Made by a program: the position numbers and the translations under genes. This document shows, piece by piece, positions 50,669 through 59,822 of a stretch of 64,000 nt of DNA. The notes under the pieces are model-generated. The model did no database searches. It saw only the letters and a program-made list of their open reading frames with translations, and was not told where the DNA came from. Each line of letters begins with the position of its first letter. The stretch's first letter is position 1. Origin of the DNA: Phycisphaerae bacterium (GTDB lineage: Bacteria; Planctomycetota; Phycisphaerae; UBA1845; Fen-1342); the NCBI GenBank assembly GCA_017999985.1, contig JAGNKU010000012.1, positions 95,019-159,018 on the forward strand. The letters run 5' to 3'.

Positions 50669-52798
50669 TCACGACTCCTTGCCGCGGGCGTCCGCCCCGG
50701 ATTCCTTGGCCGCCTTCAGCGCGGCCTTGCGCGATAATTTTACCCGGCCCTGGTCGTCGATTGCAATTACTTTGACCTTGACCACGTCGCCAATCTTCAC
50801 GACGTCGGACACCGTGCGCACGTAGTTGTCGTCGAGCTCGCTGATATGGCACAGGCCGTCCTGACCGTCCGTGATCTCGATGAAAGCGCCGAAGTCTTTG
50901 ATACTAATGACCTTACCTTCATAGATCCGCCCGATCTGCACGTCCTCGGTGATCCGCTGGACCATCGCCAGGGCCCGCTCGGCACCATCCGCGTCGAGGC
51001 AGGAGATGACCACCGTGCCGTCGTCTTCGATGTCGATCTGGGCTCCGGTCTCGGCCTGGATCGCCTTGACGGACTTGCCGCCCGGACCGATCAGCTTGCC
51101 AATCTTCTCGGGGTTGATCTTGATCGTCAGCAGCCGGGGCGCGTACTGGCTGATTTCCGGGCGCGGTTTAGCCAGCGCCTTGTCCATCTGGTCCAGGATA
51201 TGCATCCGGCACTTGTGCGAGAGCTTCAGCGCCTCGCGCATGATCTTGTGCGGCAGGCCCGTGGCCTTGATGTCGAGCTGCACGCCGGTGACGCCCTTGC
51301 GCGTGCCCGCGACTTTGAAGTCCATGTCGCCGTAGTGGTCCTCCTCACCGACGATGTCGGCCAGGAGCTTGTAGCGGCCGTCGGGCTCGAGCACCAGGCC
51401 GATGGAGATGCCGGACACCGCGCCGCTGATCGGCACGCCCGCGTCCATCAGCGCCAGCGACCCACCGCAGACGCTCGCCATCGAGCTCGACCCGTTGGAC
51501 TCGAGAATGTCGCTGACGATGCGGATCGTGTAAGGGAAATCCTCGGGGCCGGGCAGCACTGCCTCGAGGCTGCGCTCGGCCAGCGCGCCGTGGCCGATCT
51601 CGCGCCGCCCCGGCGAGCCGATCCGCCGGACTTCGCCGACCGAGAACGGCGGAAAGTTGTAGTGCAGCATGAACTTCTTGCTGTATTCCTCGATCAGGTC
51701 GTCGATGAGCTGCTCGTCACGGGCCGTGCCCAGCGTGCAGACGACCATCGCCTGCGTCTCGCCGCGCGAGAACAGCGCCGAGCCGTGCACCCGCGGCAGC
51801 CAGCCCACCTCGCACAAGATCTTCCGCACCTCGTCCAGCTTGCGGCCGTCCACGCGCTGCTCCTCGTCCAGGATCAGGTCGCGGACCAACCGCTCCTCGA
51901 CGATGCCGATCGCGGCCTTGACTTCCTCCGGCGTGTGCTCGGGCTCCGCGACTCCCTCGGGGCAGTACTCCGCCACAATCCGCTCGTAGACCGCCTTGAC
52001 CGCGTCGTTGCGCTCCTGCTTGCCCGTGATCTGCTTCGCGGCGCGCAGGTCGGTCAGTGCCTTCCGGCGGATTTCATCCAGGAACGCGGCGTTCTTCTCG
52101 GGGGCCTCCCAGGTCTTCGGCTTGCCCGCCTGACGCTCCAGCTCCTTGAGCATCTCGCAGATCGGCTTGACGCCGTTCTCGTGCCCGAACTGCACCGCGT
52201 CGGCGATCACGTCCTCGGGCAGCTCGCGGCAGCCGACTTCGATCATCGTTACGGCGTCGAGGTGCCCCGCCACGATCATGTCCATGTCGGAGTATTCAAG
52301 CTGCGCAACCGTGGGGTTGATGATGAACTTGCCGTCCACCCGGCCGACGCGCACCCCCGCGAACGGACCGTGGAACGGGACCGGCGAGACGGCGAGCGCG
52401 GCGGCGGCGGACACCAGCCCGATCACGTCCGGGTCGTTCTGCATGTCCGTGGCCAGCACCATGACCTGGATCTGCACTTCGTTCTTGAAGCCGTCCGGGA
52501 ACAGCGGCCGCATCGGGCGATCAATGAGCCGGCAGGTGAGCACTTCCTTCTGTGTCGGCCGACCTTCACGTTTGAAGAACCCGCCGGGGAACTTGCCCGC
52601 CGCCGACATCTTCTCGCGGTAGTCGACGGTCAGTGGGAAGAAATCGATTCCGGGGCGCGGGTCGGCCGTGACGACCGTACCGAGCACGACCGTGTCGCCG
52701 TAGCGCACTACTGCGGACCCCGCGGCCTGCTTGGCCAGCTTCCCCGTTTCGATGGACAGAACACTCGCACCAATCGCGCGCTCGACCTTGAACATCAT
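50669..52798 (-). CDS. pnp: Polyribonucleotide nucleotidyltransferase (PNPase)
   Basis: 709 residues. Phosphorolytic 3'-5' exoribonuclease of the RNA degradosome. Two RNase PH domains (YGDTVVLGTVVTADPRPGID; SALFSRGETQAMVVCTLGTA; FPYTIRIVSDILESNGSSSM), a KH domain (NPEKIGKLIGPGGKSVKAIQ) and an S1 domain (GRIYEGKVISIKDFGAFIEI) are in the normal order. Two ATG codons lie together at 52798 and 52795; the frame also extends to 52867 but that extension is charged and low-complexity. It follows rpsO by 161 bases, the same order as in E. coli, where pnp is autoregulated through its leader. Confidence 0.96.
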   Translation of the reverse strand: MMFKVERAIGASVLSIETGKLAKQAAGSAVVRYGDTVVLGTVVTADPRPGIDFFPLTVDYREKMSAAGKFPGGFFKREGRPTQKEVLTCRLIDRPMRPLFPDGFKNEVQIQVMVLATDMQNDPDVIGLVSAAAALAVSPVPFHGPFAGVRVGRVDGKFIINPTVAQLEYSDMDMIVAGHLDAVTMIEVGCRELPEDVIADAVQFGHENGVKPICEMLKELERQAGKPKTWEAPEKNAAFLDEIRRKALTDLRAAKQITGKQERNDAVKAVYERIVAEYCPEGVAEPEHTPEEVKAAIGIVEERLVRDLILDEEQRVDGRKLDEVRKILCEVGWLPRVHGSALFSRGETQAMVVCTLGTARDEQLIDDLIEEYSKKFMLHYNFPPFSVGEVRRIGSPGRREIGHGALAERSLEAVLPGPEDFPYTIRIVSDILESNGSSSMASVCGGSLALMDAGVPISGAVSGISIGLVLEPDGRYKLLADIVGEEDHYGDMDFKVAGTRKGVTGVQLDIKATGLPHKIMREALKLSHKCRMHILDQMDKALAKPRPEISQYAPRLLTIKINPEKIGKLIGPGGKSVKAIQAETGAQIDIEDDGTVVISCLDADGAERALAMVQRITEDVQIGRIYEGKVISIKDFGAFIEITDGQDGLCHISELDDNYVRTVSDVVKIGDVVKVKVIAIDDQGRVKLSRKAALKAAKESGADARGKES

Positions 52799-52959
52799 GG
52801 ATTCGCTCTCTCTCTCACTGCCTTCCTGCCGCCGACTGTCTTTCTTCCGACCGACCGACTTACCCATGTTCCGACATCCCTAAAGGAATAGCGCGCCCGA
52901 ACAGCGTGCCCGCCGCACGGTGCCTTGACCCAAAATCCCGGACGGCCCCACCGCGCCGT

Positions 52960-53229
52960 CTACTTGCGCAAGCCGAGCTTCCCGATCGTCGCGAGGTAGC
53001 GGTCCCGGTTCTGGCGGGCAAGGAATTTCAGCAGAGAGGAGCGCTTGCCCACCATCTTCAGCAGCCCGCGCCGCGACGAGTGGTCTTTTGCGTGAATCTT
53101 CAAATGCTCCGTGAGCTGGGTGATCCGCTGGGTGAGCAACGCGATTTGCACTTCGGCGGAGCCGGTGTCCTGTTCGTGCCGTCGGTGTGCCGAGAGGAGC
53201 TCGGCCTTCTTTTCGCCAGACAAACTCAT
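52960..53229 (-). CDS. rpsO: 30S ribosomal protein S15
   Basis: 89 residues, the exact family length. Binds the central domain of 16S rRNA and starts platform assembly. Diagnostic segments: [40 protein letters not shown] and [23 protein letters not shown] 53229 has AAAGGA about seven bases upstream; the longer frame to 53343 covers the promoter. First gene of the rpsO-pnp unit. Confidence 0.97.
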   Translation of the reverse strand: MSLSGEKKAELLSAHRRHEQDTGSAEVQIALLTQRITQLTEHLKIHAKDHSSRRGLLKMVGKRSSLLKFLARQNRDRYLATIGKLGLRK

Positions 53230-53314
53230 GGCCCGTCCTTTCATCAACTTGGGCGTGCCCCAGTCCGTACCCGCGGGCCAAGCGGTGGCCAAGGCAGCCT
53301 GCCAACTGGTGATC

Positions 53315-53343
53315 AGTATATGGACACGACCGCCGGCTCGCAA
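53315..53343 (-). promoter_or_regulatory. Promoter for rpsO-pnp
   Basis: On the minus strand TTGCGA (53343-53338, 4 of 6), 17-base spacer, TATACT (53320-53315, 5 of 6). Expected start near 53308 gives a leader of about 80 bases before rpsO. Confidence 0.6.
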
Positions 53344-53399
53344 CCGGAGCGACCATTCCTGCCCGCCCCAAACCCTGGCCGCCGTGTGCCGCCGCGCGG

Positions 53400-54569
53400 C
53401 TATTTCGCCTTAGTCATTGTCATCACGATAATTACGATTCCGCCGATCACGGGCAGCGCCACCGAGACCCAGCCGAGAATCATCCCCGCCAGCGCCCGCC
53501 GGCCACCCAGCCAGTGTCCCGGCTCCGTGCGGATGCGCTGCCGCGCCCGCCATCCGAGCACGATCGCGACGATGCCCAAGGTTAGTCCCGCCACCATCGA
53601 CACGCACGCCGACAAGCCGCCCATGATCACCGCGGGCGGTGGCAGCTTGCCCATCGGAGGTTTCAGCTCATCCGGCTTGAAATGCAGGCCCAGGTACACC
53701 TGCGCGCCGACGGCCGCCAGCCAGAGCCCGATCGCGATCAGGCCGCAAGTGAGCGCCGCATTCGCCCCGCGCATCAGCCGGGCGGTCAGCACGCGGGGGC
53801 TGTCCGGTTCGTCCTCCACTCGAATCTCGCTCGCCGGGATTTCGGTCGACGTCCACTTGCGCGGCGCCGCGGGGCCGCGCTCCGCGGCAATCTCGACGGC
53901 CGGACGGTCCGAGACGACCTTGCCGTCGCGCATCTGCACGATGCGTTGGGCCTGCAACGCGATGTCCGGCTCGTGCGTCACCATCACGATCGTGACGCCC
54001 TGCGCATTCAGGCTCCGAAAGATCTCCATGATCTGCTCGCCCGTCCGGGAATCGAGGTTTCCCGTCGGCTCGTCGGCCAGCAGCAGGGCGGGGTCGTTGA
54101 CGATGGCCCGGGCGATGGCAACGCGCTGCCGCTCGCCGCCTGAAAGCTCGTTGGGGTTGTGCTGGGCGCGGTCCGTCAGCCCCACACGCTCCAGGGCGCG
54201 CGTCGCCGGGGCACGCGTGTTGGTCTGCCGCGCGTAGAACAGCGGCACGGCGACGTTCTCCGCCGCCGACGTGCGGTTGATCAGGTTGAACGTCTGGAAC
54301 ACGAAACCGATCTGCTTGTTCCGCACCGCGGCGAGTTCATAGTCGGAAAGATCGCTGACGTCACGCCCGTCGAGCCGATATGTGCCGGCCGTGGGCCGAT
54401 CGAGGCAGCCCAGCAGGTGCATCATCGTGCTCTTGCCGCTGCCCGACGCACCCGTGATCGCGACGAACTCGCCGCGCTCAATCGTCAGGTCCACGCCGTC
54501 CAGGGCATGGACGATCGAGGTGCCCATGCGGTAGAGCTTGGTCAGGCCACGGATCTCGATGAGTGCCAA
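53400..54569 (-). CDS. ABC transporter ATP-binding protein (MacB/LolD type) fused to a DUF4190-like membrane domain
   Basis: 389 residues from a TTG at 54569 with GGGAG nine bases upstream; no ATG fits. The ATPase domain has [20 protein letters not shown] (Walker A), [11 protein letters not shown] (Q-loop), [20 protein letters not shown] (signature) and [20 protein letters not shown] (Walker B). The C-terminal 120 residues carry three transmembrane segments, the last two ([18 protein letters not shown] and [20 protein letters not shown]) resembling a DUF4190 domain. MacB ATPases are usually fused or adjacent to an FtsX-type permease, which is missing. It lies 61 bases after the MacA-like adaptor, so both are one operon. 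Confidence 0.88.
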   Translation of the reverse strand: MALIEIRGLTKLYRMGTSIVHALDGVDLTIERGEFVAITGASGSGKSTMMHLLGCLDRPTAGTYRLDGRDVSDLSDYELAAVRNKQIGFVFQTFNLINRTSAAENVAVPLFYARQTNTRAPATRALERVGLTDRAQHNPNELSGGERQRVAIARAIVNDPALLLADEPTGNLDSRTGEQIMEIFRSLNAQGVTIVMVTHEPDIALQAQRIVQMRDGKVVSDRPAVEIAAERGPAAPRKWTSTEIPASEIRVEDEPDSPRVLTARLMRGANAALTCGLIAIGLWLAAVGAQVYLGLHFKPDELKPPMGKLPPPAVIMGGLSACVSMVAGLTLGIVAIVLGWRARQRIRTEPGHWLGGRRALAGMILGWVSVALPVIGGIVIIVMTMTKAK

Positions 54570-54630
54570 GCTGCGCAACTCCCTGGGGTGCCCGCAGCGC
54601 ACGGTGCGACCCGCGCCGCGCGACCGGCTG

Positions 54631-56010
54631 CTACATGCCCTCGCCCGCCCGCTGCGGCAGTACCGTGTAGACCTCGGCGCCGTCCGGCAACTGCTCGCCG
54701 TCCAGGACCGCGAGCACCTGCGTACGCTCGCCGTCGCTGATCCCAAACCGGCAGGCCACGAAACGCTGGCCGTAATCCTCGCCGGAGCCACGCTCCGGCG
54801 GCACCTTCAGGTAGACGCCGCGCTTGTCCTCGAAGCTCTTCACCGCCTCTGCGGGGACCAGCAGCGCGTTGCTGGCGCTCTCGACGGTGAACTCGACCTG
54901 CGCCTGCGCGCCCAGCGGCAGCATGTGCCGCTGCGGGTCGGTGATCTCGACGTGCACGTCGAACTGGATGATCGACGAGCCCGCATTCAGCTTGCCCTGG
55001 GGTTCGACGCGCTCGATGCGGCCCGCGAACTCCACGTCCGGGAACGCGTCGACCGTGATCTTCACGTTGCCGGTGCGCTGCTCAATCTGCTTGGCATCCT
55101 GCTCCGCGGCGGCCCGCAACTCGGGCATGTCAGGCAGCGCATCGATCGGCGAGACATTCAGCACGCGGCCGTAATCCGCCTCGTCGAGCCGCGCGATGAC
55201 CTTCTTCTTAGACACGTCGGCCAGGGTCATGAGCATCGTTCCTCCCGTGAAGCCCTGGGTGGCGGACTGCACGAGCATGCCCGGGCGGACGTAGACCTCG
55301 GTGACGATCGCGTCCTGTGGCGCGATGACCGTCGTTTCGCTCAGGCGCTTCTGCGCGTCCTCCAGCGTCTTGCGCGCCGACTGGACCACGGCTTCCTGCG
55401 AACGCACCGCCGCCTCGGCGTCCTGCTTGGACAGCTCGGCCGAGCGGACCGCGATACGCGCGGCTTCCTGCTGTGCCTGGTTCATCCGGTACTGCGCGCG
55501 GATGTCGTGGACTTGCTGGTCACTGTAAATGTTCAACTTGCCTTCGCTCAGCGTGCGCTCGATCTTCTCGAGCTCAAAGGCGACGACTTCCCCTTGCGCC
55601 GTGATCTCCTCGAGCCGCGCGTTCGCACTGGCGATCGACACCTCGGCCCGTTCCACCGCCACCCGTGCCTGCGTCAACAGCGCGTCGGCCCGGTCAAAGT
55701 CGGCCTTGGCCCGCTCGACCGCGCGCTGCTCGTCATCCGGATCGAGCACCACCACCTCGGTCCCGGCGTGCACCATCGTTCCCTCCACGACGGGGACGCT
55801 CATGATCCGGCCCGAGGCCTCCGACTTCACTTCGATCACCTGGTTCGCGTGAATGAGCCCCGCTGCCGTGATCGGCACGCGAATGTCGCCGTGTGTCACC
55901 CGGCCGAACTTGGGCTGTGCCCACCGCGGCCGCATGACGTACTGCCGCCCAAAGAACCAGCCCACGACGACCAGCGCCAGCACGACCAGGACGATGATCC
56001 ACTTCCGCAT
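54631..56010 (-). CDS. Periplasmic adaptor (MacA/HlyD-like membrane-fusion protein)
   Basis: 459 residues. An N-terminal membrane anchor (WIIVLVVLALVVVGWFFGR) is followed by a lipoyl/barrel-sandwich half (IEVKSEASGRIMSVPVVEGT), a long coiled coil around residues 95-225 (RAVERAKADFDRADALLTQA), the second half (VIAPQDAIVTEVYVRPGMLV) and beta-barrel domains ending NALLVPAEAVKSFEDKRGVY. Such adaptors join inner-membrane ABC pumps to outer-membrane channels for drugs, peptides or lipids. GAGGG precedes the ATG by seven bases. Cotranscribed with the ATPase downstream. Confidence 0.9.
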   Translation of the reverse strand: MRKWIIVLVVLALVVVGWFFGRQYVMRPRWAQPKFGRVTHGDIRVPITAAGLIHANQVIEVKSEASGRIMSVPVVEGTMVHAGTEVVVLDPDDEQRAVERAKADFDRADALLTQARVAVERAEVSIASANARLEEITAQGEVVAFELEKIERTLSEGKLNIYSDQQVHDIRAQYRMNQAQQEAARIAVRSAELSKQDAEAAVRSQEAVVQSARKTLEDAQKRLSETTVIAPQDAIVTEVYVRPGMLVQSATQGFTGGTMLMTLADVSKKKVIARLDEADYGRVLNVSPIDALPDMPELRAAAEQDAKQIEQRTGNVKITVDAFPDVEFAGRIERVEPQGKLNAGSSIIQFDVHVEITDPQRHMLPLGAQAQVEFTVESASNALLVPAEAVKSFEDKRGVYLKVPPERGSGEDYGQRFVACRFGISDGERTQVLAVLDGEQLPDGAEVYTVLPQRAGEGM

Positions 56011-56097
56011 GGCGCTACCCTCGGCACCGGGGTGCGGGCCCGCCCGCCCGCGACCAGCGCGCCTGCCAGCCGCCAGGCGGCGACTGACCGGCGTGCG

Positions 56098-57207
56098 CTA
56101 CCTCGGCTTGAATTCCTCATACCGGAAACCAAAGGCTTCCGCCACGGGCCGGTTGGTGATTTTGCCGCCCACCATGTTCACGCCCGCCGCGAGACCCGGA
56201 TCCGCGGCGCACGCCTTCTCATACCCGCCGTTCGCCAGCTTCACCAGGTATGGAATCGTCGCGTTTGTCAGCCCGAACGTGCTCGTGCGGCCGACCGCGC
56301 CGGGCATGTTCGCCACGCCGTAGTGCACGACCCCGTCAATCACGTACGTGGGATCGCCATGCGTGGTCGGGTGCGTCGTCTCGCAGCAGCCGCCCTGGTC
56401 CACGCCCACATCCACGATCACCGCGCCCGGCCGCATGAGCTTGAGGTTCTCACGGCGGACCAGCATCGGACAACGCGCGCCGGGGATCAACACCGCGCCG
56501 ATCACCAGGTCGGACGTTTCCAGATGGCGACGAATCGCCTCCGGCGTGCTGTAGACCGTGCTGACGTTGGCCGGCATGACGTCATCCAGGTACCGCAGGC
56601 GATACAGGTCGATGTCCATGATGGTCACGTTGGCGCCGAGCCCCGCCGCCAGCTTCGCGGCATTCGTGCCGACGATGCCGCCGCCGAGCACGAGCACGTT
56701 GGCCGGCTCCACGCCCGGGATGCCGCCCAGCAGGATGCCCCGGCCCTCCATCGGCTTCTCGAGATACTTCGCGCCTTCCTGAATGCTCATCTTGCCGGCG
56801 ACTTCGCTCATGGGAGCGAGCAGCGGCAGGCGGCCCTCGCGGTCATGAATCGTTTCGTAGGCGATGGCCACACACCCGGAGTCACGCACCCCCTCGGTCA
56901 ACTGGCGACTGGCCGCGAAGTGGAAGTATGTGAAGACGACCTGCCCCTTCCGGATCATCGGGATTTCCTGGGCGAGCGGCTCCTTGACCTTGCAGATCAG
57001 CTCCGCGCGCGCCCAGACCTCGGCCGCCGAAGACACCATCTCGGCGCCATAGGCCTCATAATCGGCGTCGGCCAGCCCCGAGCCCACGCCGGCCCCACGT
57101 TCGATAACCACCGTGTGTCCGCCGCGCTTGAGCTGCTCGACTCCGGCCGGAACCACCGCGACACGATATTCGTCAGGCTTAACCTCTTTTGGGACGCCGA
57201 TGATCAT
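56098..57207 (-). CDS. ald: Alanine dehydrogenase
   Basis: 369 residues; NAD-dependent reductive amination of pyruvate to L-alanine and the reverse. N-terminus MIIGVPKEVKPDEYRVAVVP; KVKEPLAQE and YFHFAASRQLTEGV contain the substrate-binding Lys and catalytic His; LVLGGGIVGTNAAKLAAGLG is the NAD-binding loop; the ending NMPGAVGRTSTFGLTNATIP is typical of Ald. ATG 57207 has AGGAG nine bases upstream, ruling out the longer frame to 57417. Divergent from the lipoprotein gene with 72 bases between starts, so their promoters overlap. Confidence 0.96.
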   Translation of the reverse strand: MIIGVPKEVKPDEYRVAVVPAGVEQLKRGGHTVVIERGAGVGSGLADADYEAYGAEMVSSAAEVWARAELICKVKEPLAQEIPMIRKGQVVFTYFHFAASRQLTEGVRDSGCVAIAYETIHDREGRLPLLAPMSEVAGKMSIQEGAKYLEKPMEGRGILLGGIPGVEPANVLVLGGGIVGTNAAKLAAGLGANVTIMDIDLYRLRYLDDVMPANVSTVYSTPEAIRRHLETSDLVIGAVLIPGARCPMLVRRENLKLMRPGAVIVDVGVDQGGCCETTHPTTHGDPTYVIDGVVHYGVANMPGAVGRTSTFGLTNATIPYLVKLANGGYEKACAADPGLAAGVNMVGGKITNRPVAEAFGFRYEEFKPR

Positions 57208-57279
57208 ACGGACAACTCCTCGCTGGGCGTGAAACGGTCGATATACACCAATGAATCCAGGGACAAACCTCGCAGAACC

Positions 57280-57837
57280 ATGAGAGTAAGGACTGCATAC
57301 GCCGTTGGCAAGCTGGGGCGCGGGCGAGCACGGCTGACGACCCTGCTGAGCGCCGCGCTGGGTCTGGCCGCGGTGGGTTGCGCACCCCGGACCGCGCCGC
57401 CGCTTGTCACCCTGCATGCCCTCGAGGACGCACCGGCCGCTCCGCGCACCTGCGTCGCACAGGTCATCGTGTCGCAGCCGGATGCCTTGCGGGGTATCTG
57501 CACGCCGCTCGGGCCGCGCCTCGGGTTAATTCAGGTTCGCAACGCGGCCGATTGGGCGCGACTCGCCCAGGCCGTGCCGGGCCTCGGCCCGCCGCCGGAC
57601 TGGCGGACCAGCATCCTAGTCGGCTTGGCCTGCTGGGCAGGCACGCCGGTCGATGGCGGCTGGCCGGTCCACATCGCCTCGGTTCGTGCGCAGGACGGAG
57701 CGGGGCTCATGGAGGCCACCTTTCGGGCGGGGACCTACCTCCCGGACGGCGTCGTGTACGTCGAGACGGCTCACGTGCGGGGGATCGACGCCGTGCTCGC
57801 CGTCGATGTCAACGGCGCAACATTCTATCCAGAATAG
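57280..57837 (+). CDS. Putative lipoprotein, function unknown
   Basis: 185 residues from ATG 57280. A basic n-region (GKLGRGRARL), hydrophobic LLSAALGLAAVGCAP with a lipobox-like AAVGC, then a compact domain with QVRNAADWARLAQAVPGLGP and a PDWRTSILVGLACWAGTPVD segment. No known family recognised, though the pattern of a short post-lipobox beta domain resembles protease-inhibitor-like lipoproteins; this is weak. No promoter beyond a 72-base shared region with ald is visible. Confidence 0.65.
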   Translation: MRVRTAYAVGKLGRGRARLTTLLSAALGLAAVGCAPRTAPPLVTLHALEDAPAAPRTCVAQVIVSQPDALRGICTPLGPRLGLIQVRNAADWARLAQAVPGLGPPPDWRTSILVGLACWAGTPVDGGWPVHIASVRAQDGAGLMEATFRAGTYLPDGVVYVETAHVRGIDAVLAVDVNGATFYPE

Positions 57838-57947
57838 TGTTATGCAGTCTTGGACCCCCGTACGGCGCTACCGTGGTGTGTGACGCTGTCGAGCGGCTGC
57901 GCTGCTGACGGAACCGGGATTACTGCCGGTTTGCGGCGAAAATCCCG

Positions 57948-57992
57948 TTGACAGTCGGGGCGGACACGCGATGATGTTGCTTCCTAGCAACA
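57948..57992 (+). promoter_or_regulatory. TTGACA element and TGTTGCT/AGCAACA operator-like dyad
   Basis: A perfect -35 hexamer TTGACA (57948-57953) is followed by a dyad TGTTGCT (57975-57981), four-base spacer, AGCAACA (57986-57992), which covers where the -10 should lie. No consensus -10 is present. The arrangement suits a repressor or activator site controlling the NtrC-type gene at 58062. Function is inference. Confidence 0.45.
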
Positions 57993-58061
57993 CATTGCGT
58001 GGCGTGGGGCCATCAGGCCAGAGTGACTGCTGACGAGCGACGTCAACAAGCGTGAGGGTCT

Positions 58062-59516
58062 ATGAACGTGACCGATGGGGCCGTGGCGGGCGTGCCCGGT
58101 GACGCAGGCGCCAACCGCAGCGCACGGGTCTTGCTGGTGGATGACGAGCGGTCGGTGCTCGATTCGCTCGCGCGCTTCCTGACGACCGACGGGCACGAGG
58201 TGGTCGCCGTGACGTCCACCCATGAGGCGGTGCTCGAGTTGGAGCGCGCCAGCTTCGACGTGATGATCACCGACGTCATCCTTCACGACGGTAACGGCGT
58301 CGACCTGCTCCGCACGGCCCGCGATCGCTGGCCGGACCTGCTCGTGGTCGCCATGAGCGGCTACGGCACGATCGAGTCCGCGGTCGAGGCGATGAAGGTC
58401 GGGGCGTTCGAATTTTTGTCTAAACCGGTCCGGATGGACGAGATTCGCCAGGTGGCCCGCCGGGCGATCGAGCAGCAGAACCTGCTGCGCGCCAACCGGT
58501 CGCTGCGCCGCATGCTCGACGCGCCGTACAACCTCGACGTGGTCATCGGCCGCACCTACCAGATGCAGCGGGTCTTCGATCTGATCGAGGCCGTGGCCGA
58601 CTCGAAAACCACCGTGCTGATCCACGGCGAGACCGGGACGGGCAAGTCGGTCGTGGCCCGCGCCATTCACCAGCGCAGCCAGCGCCGCGCCCGGCCGTTC
58701 GTGGAGATCAGTTGCGGCGCAATCCCCGAAACGCTGCTCGCGTCCGAGCTGTTCGGCCACGTCAAGGGCGCCTTCACCGGCGCGCTCGCCGACAAGGACG
58801 GCAAGTTCCGCGCCGCCGACGGCGGCACGATCTTCCTGGACGAAGTGGCCTGCGCTTCGCCCAGTCTCCAGGTCAAGCTACTGCGCATTCTGCAGGAGCG
58901 GCAATTCGAGCCGCTGGGCTCCAACCGCACGGCGACCGTGGATGTGCGGGTGATCCTCGCGACCAACGTGAACCTCGCCCAGGAGGTCGAGGCGGGGCGC
59001 TTCCGCCCGGACCTCTTCTACCGCATCAACGTGGTGAACATCGACCTGCCGCCGCTACGCGACCGGCTGACGGACATTCCGCTGCTGGCCGAGCATTTCC
59101 TGCGGAAGTGCGCGCACCAGTGCGGCAAGCGTCGCCTCGCGTTCACCGAGCCGGCGTTGCAGTGCATGCAGCGCTATCGCTGGCCCGGCAATGTCCGCGA
59201 GCTGGAGAATTGCGTCGAGCGTGCCGTGGTCCTGACGCGCGGCGAGCAGATCGACGTGGCGGACCTCCCGCCCGCGGTCGTCCGCGCCTCCGAGAGCGAC
59301 GCGACGATGTTCTCCGCCGATCGCGGCCGGCCGCTGACACTCAAGGAAGCCCTCGAGGAGCCGGAGAAGCGGATCATCCAGGCCGCGCTGGAGGCCAATG
59401 CCTGGAACCGCCAGAAGACCGCGGCGGTCCTCGACGTCAACCGCACCACGCTCTACAAGAAGATGAAGCAATACGGTCTCGAAGAGCCGCGCAAAGGCCG
59501 CAAGCCGCAGCCCTGA
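58062..59516 (+). CDS. NtrC-family sigma-54-dependent response regulator
   Basis: 484 residues in three domains. Receiver: acidic pocket VLLVDDER, phospho-acceptor D71 (MITDVILHD) and K121 (LSKPV). AAA+ domain: Walker A GETGTGKS at 189-196, the sigma-54 contact loop GAFTGA at 236-241, Walker B GGTIFLDE, and WPGNVRELEN. C-terminal Fis-type helix-turn-helix: NRQKTAAVLDVNRTTLYKKM. It activates sigma-54 promoters when phosphorylated. The partner kinase is not adjacent. A -35 and dyad upstream may reflect autoregulation. Targets unknown. Confidence 0.94.
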   Translation: MNVTDGAVAGVPGDAGANRSARVLLVDDERSVLDSLARFLTTDGHEVVAVTSTHEAVLELERASFDVMITDVILHDGNGVDLLRTARDRWPDLLVVAMSGYGTIESAVEAMKVGAFEFLSKPVRMDEIRQVARRAIEQQNLLRANRSLRRMLDAPYNLDVVIGRTYQMQRVFDLIEAVADSKTTVLIHGETGTGKSVVARAIHQRSQRRARPFVEISCGAIPETLLASELFGHVKGAFTGALADKDGKFRAADGGTIFLDEVACASPSLQVKLLRILQERQFEPLGSNRTATVDVRVILATNVNLAQEVEAGRFRPDLFYRINVVNIDLPPLRDRLTDIPLLAEHFLRKCAHQCGKRRLAFTEPALQCMQRYRWPGNVRELENCVERAVVLTRGEQIDVADLPPAVVRASESDATMFSADRGRPLTLKEALEEPEKRIIQAALEANAWNRQKTAAVLDVNRTTLYKKMKQYGLEEPRKGRKPQP

Positions 59517-59529
59517 CCCGCCCGCCCGC

Positions 59530-59557
59530 AGGGCAGGTCGCGTCCGTGTGCGACCTG
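59530..59557 (+). terminator. Hairpin after the NtrC-type gene (no T-run)
   Basis: GGCAGGTCGC (59530-59539), eight-base loop, GCGACCTGCC (59548-59557): a perfect 10-bp stem 13 bases past the stop codon. The lack of a T-run suggests factor-assisted termination, as for the hairpins at 13708 and 40614. Confidence 0.5.
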
Positions 59558-59686
59558 CCATCCGGCCATCGTCCGCCTGATCGCTGACTGTCGCACCGTC
59601 CCATAACCATGCGCCCCAACATGCCACGCAAGTGACACGGCCTCCCCCGTCCGCCCGCCGCCAGGCCACCCACTTCCCCTCGCCCG

Positions 59687-59715
59687 TTCACGAACCCGCC
59701 ACCGCGTGGTACACT
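59687..59715 (+). promoter_or_regulatory. Promoter for uvrA
   Basis: TTCACG (59687-59692, 4 of 6), 17-base spacer, TACACT (59710-59715, 4 of 6) preceded by TGG as an extended -10. Leader of about 100 bases. No SOS-box-like palindrome recognised. Confidence 0.5.
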
Positions 59716-59822
59716 AACCCTCTTGGCTCAGGCCGGGCCCGACGGGTATCCGGGTGTGTCCGGCGGCGTCGTAGTGCCGTGTCCGGCCGCCGTCCGGGCC
59801 TGGCGGTCCGGGGAGATGGAGC

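Larger units (their letters stand above)
59517..59822. other. 306-base intergenic region before uvrA
   Basis: Holds the hairpin at 59530-59557 just past the regulator gene and the uvrA promoter at 59687-59715. The remainder is C-rich on the plus strand with no recognised element. Confidence 0.5.

Noticed and set aside
53400..54569. Calling the ABC gene macB
   Set aside because: MacB needs a C-terminal FtsX-type permease with a large periplasmic domain; this protein has three short helices of a different kind.
48391..59516. Cognate pairing of the FHA-GAF kinase with the NtrC-type regulator
   Set aside because: They are 8 kb apart in different orientation with many genes between; pairing cannot be supported from sequence alone.
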